Part shown: positions 6,481 through 6,870 of the stretch, one piece after another | Layout: every line of letters begins with the position of its first letter | How positions within the stretch are numbered: the first letter of the stretch is position 1 | Notes under the pieces: model-generated | The model's input: only the letters and a program-made list of their open reading frames with translations | The model's database searches: none | What the model was told of the DNA's origin: nothing | Program-made: the position numbers and the translations under genes | Assembly (NCBI GenBank): GCA_009843725.1 | Contig: VYCX01000288.1 | Coordinates: forward strand, 1 to 6,870 | Length of the DNA: 6,870 nt | Source of the DNA: Boseongicola sp. SB0675_bin_26 | Lineage (GTDB): Bacteria; Pseudomonadota; Alphaproteobacteria; Rhodobacterales; Rhodobacteraceae | Direction of reading: 5' to 3'

Positions 6481-6831
6481 ATGAACCACCTTGACGCGCG
6501 TCGGCTGCGGGCGCTGGCCTACGTCGCCGCGTTCCTCGTTGGAGTCTTCTGGATCATCCCCGTTCTCATTGCCGTGACCGGGCTCTGGAACTTCTACTTC
6601 ACGCTGACATCCGTGGCGCTGCTGTCCGTCGCGAGCGCCGGCGTCTGGCTGACGTTCTACATCGGCCGGATCAACATCGGGCAGGGCGCGTTCGCCCTGA
6701 TAGGCGCCTACGTGTCGGCCATCCTGGTCACCAAGGCGGGCGTTTCCTTCTGGGTTTCCCTTCCCCTGGCGGGCCTCTTCGCAAGCCTCGTGGCCATCGT
6801 GATCGGCCTGCCCATACGGGTGCGTTTCTGA
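6481..6831 (+). CDS. Branched-chain amino acid-type ABC transporter permease, LivM-like; frame stops early near the window edge
   Basis: This is the second permease subunit of the importer. The ATG at 6481 lies 4 bases after the livH-like stop, with GGGGA seven bases before it. The 116 residues seen contain hydrophobic segments at about 11-33, 38-60, 67-84 and 88-112, and the LivM landmark IGRINIGQGAFALIGAYVSA (61-80). LivM proteins usually have about 300 or more residues. Here the frame ends with GLPIRVRF then TGA at 6829-6831, just where the family continues with a conserved 'R-RG-YF' segment. The following 39 bases are less GC-rich (17/39) than the upstream sequence. So the gene is broken, frameshifted, joined to foreign DNA, or the sequence is unreliable at this end. 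The identity as LivM is secure; the stop as a true end is not. Confidence 0.8.
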   Translation: MNHLDARRLRALAYVAAFLVGVFWIIPVLIAVTGLWNFYFTLTSVALLSVASAGVWLTFYIGRINIGQGAFALIGAYVSAILVTKAGVSFWVSLPLAGLFASLVAIVIGLPIRVRF

Positions 6832-6870
6832 TATGGGGTAGGTTATTCCCGTTCTGTTCTTCCTTCATAC
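6826..6870. other. Right-edge tail that does not continue livM
   Basis: After the codon for Arg115 (6823-6825) the sequence no longer reads as LivM in its frame. From 6832 to 6870 I count 17 of 39 G+C, against 27 of 40 in 6781-6820. Another forward frame (codons starting at 6822) stays open to the edge and reads AFLIWGRLFPF, without clear LivM character. Possible explanations are a base error or deletion near the G run at 6818-6820, the end of an inserted element, or poor contig-end sequence. Confidence 0.4.

Overview
The window reads as chromosomal DNA of a GC-rich bacterium, most likely an alphaproteobacterium. The basis is the clpP-clpX order, the close fit of the ClpP sequence to that class as I remember it, and the gene content. 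No plasmid, phage, CRISPR or RNA-gene signature is visible.

Layout. The left end (1-1119) is the ClpXP protease locus on the minus strand: the N-terminal part of clpX, cut by the window edge, preceded by complete clpP. A 363-base gap without a convincing gene (1120-1482) separates it from a divergent FAD-linked D-2-hydroxyacid (D-lactate type) dehydrogenase at 1483-2889. A 523-base convergent gap (2890-3412) follows. It holds a GC-rich inverted repeat and a short, stop-interrupted stretch resembling the C-terminal DDE motif of IS5/IS4-type transposases. A GntR/FCD-family regulator lies on the minus strand at 3413-4138. Right of it, on the plus strand, is a branched-chain amino acid-type (LivK/H/M) ABC importer: a periplasmic binding protein (4339-5526), a LivH-like permease (5607-6476) and the start of a LivM-like permease (6481 onward).

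How it fits together. The gntR / binding-protein intergenic region carries three related TTGTcaAC-like elements. They overlap a good minus-strand promoter for gntR and a plausible plus-strand promoter for the transporter. The simplest reading is a ligand-responsive GntR repressor controlling itself and the importer. A perfect 13-bp stem-loop between the binding-protein and permease genes probably keeps binding protein in excess over permease. The nearby dehydrogenase could oxidise the imported compound, since FCD regulators often sense small carboxylic acids, but this is inference from proximity only.

The most questionable spot is the right edge. The livM frame stops after 116 codons, inside a conserved region, and the last 39 bases drop to 17/39 G+C, against 27/40 in 6781-6820. 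This could be a frameshift, a rearrangement or insertion junction, or low-quality contig-end sequence. Otherwise the genes belong to well-known families, and I see no clear evidence of an undescribed system.
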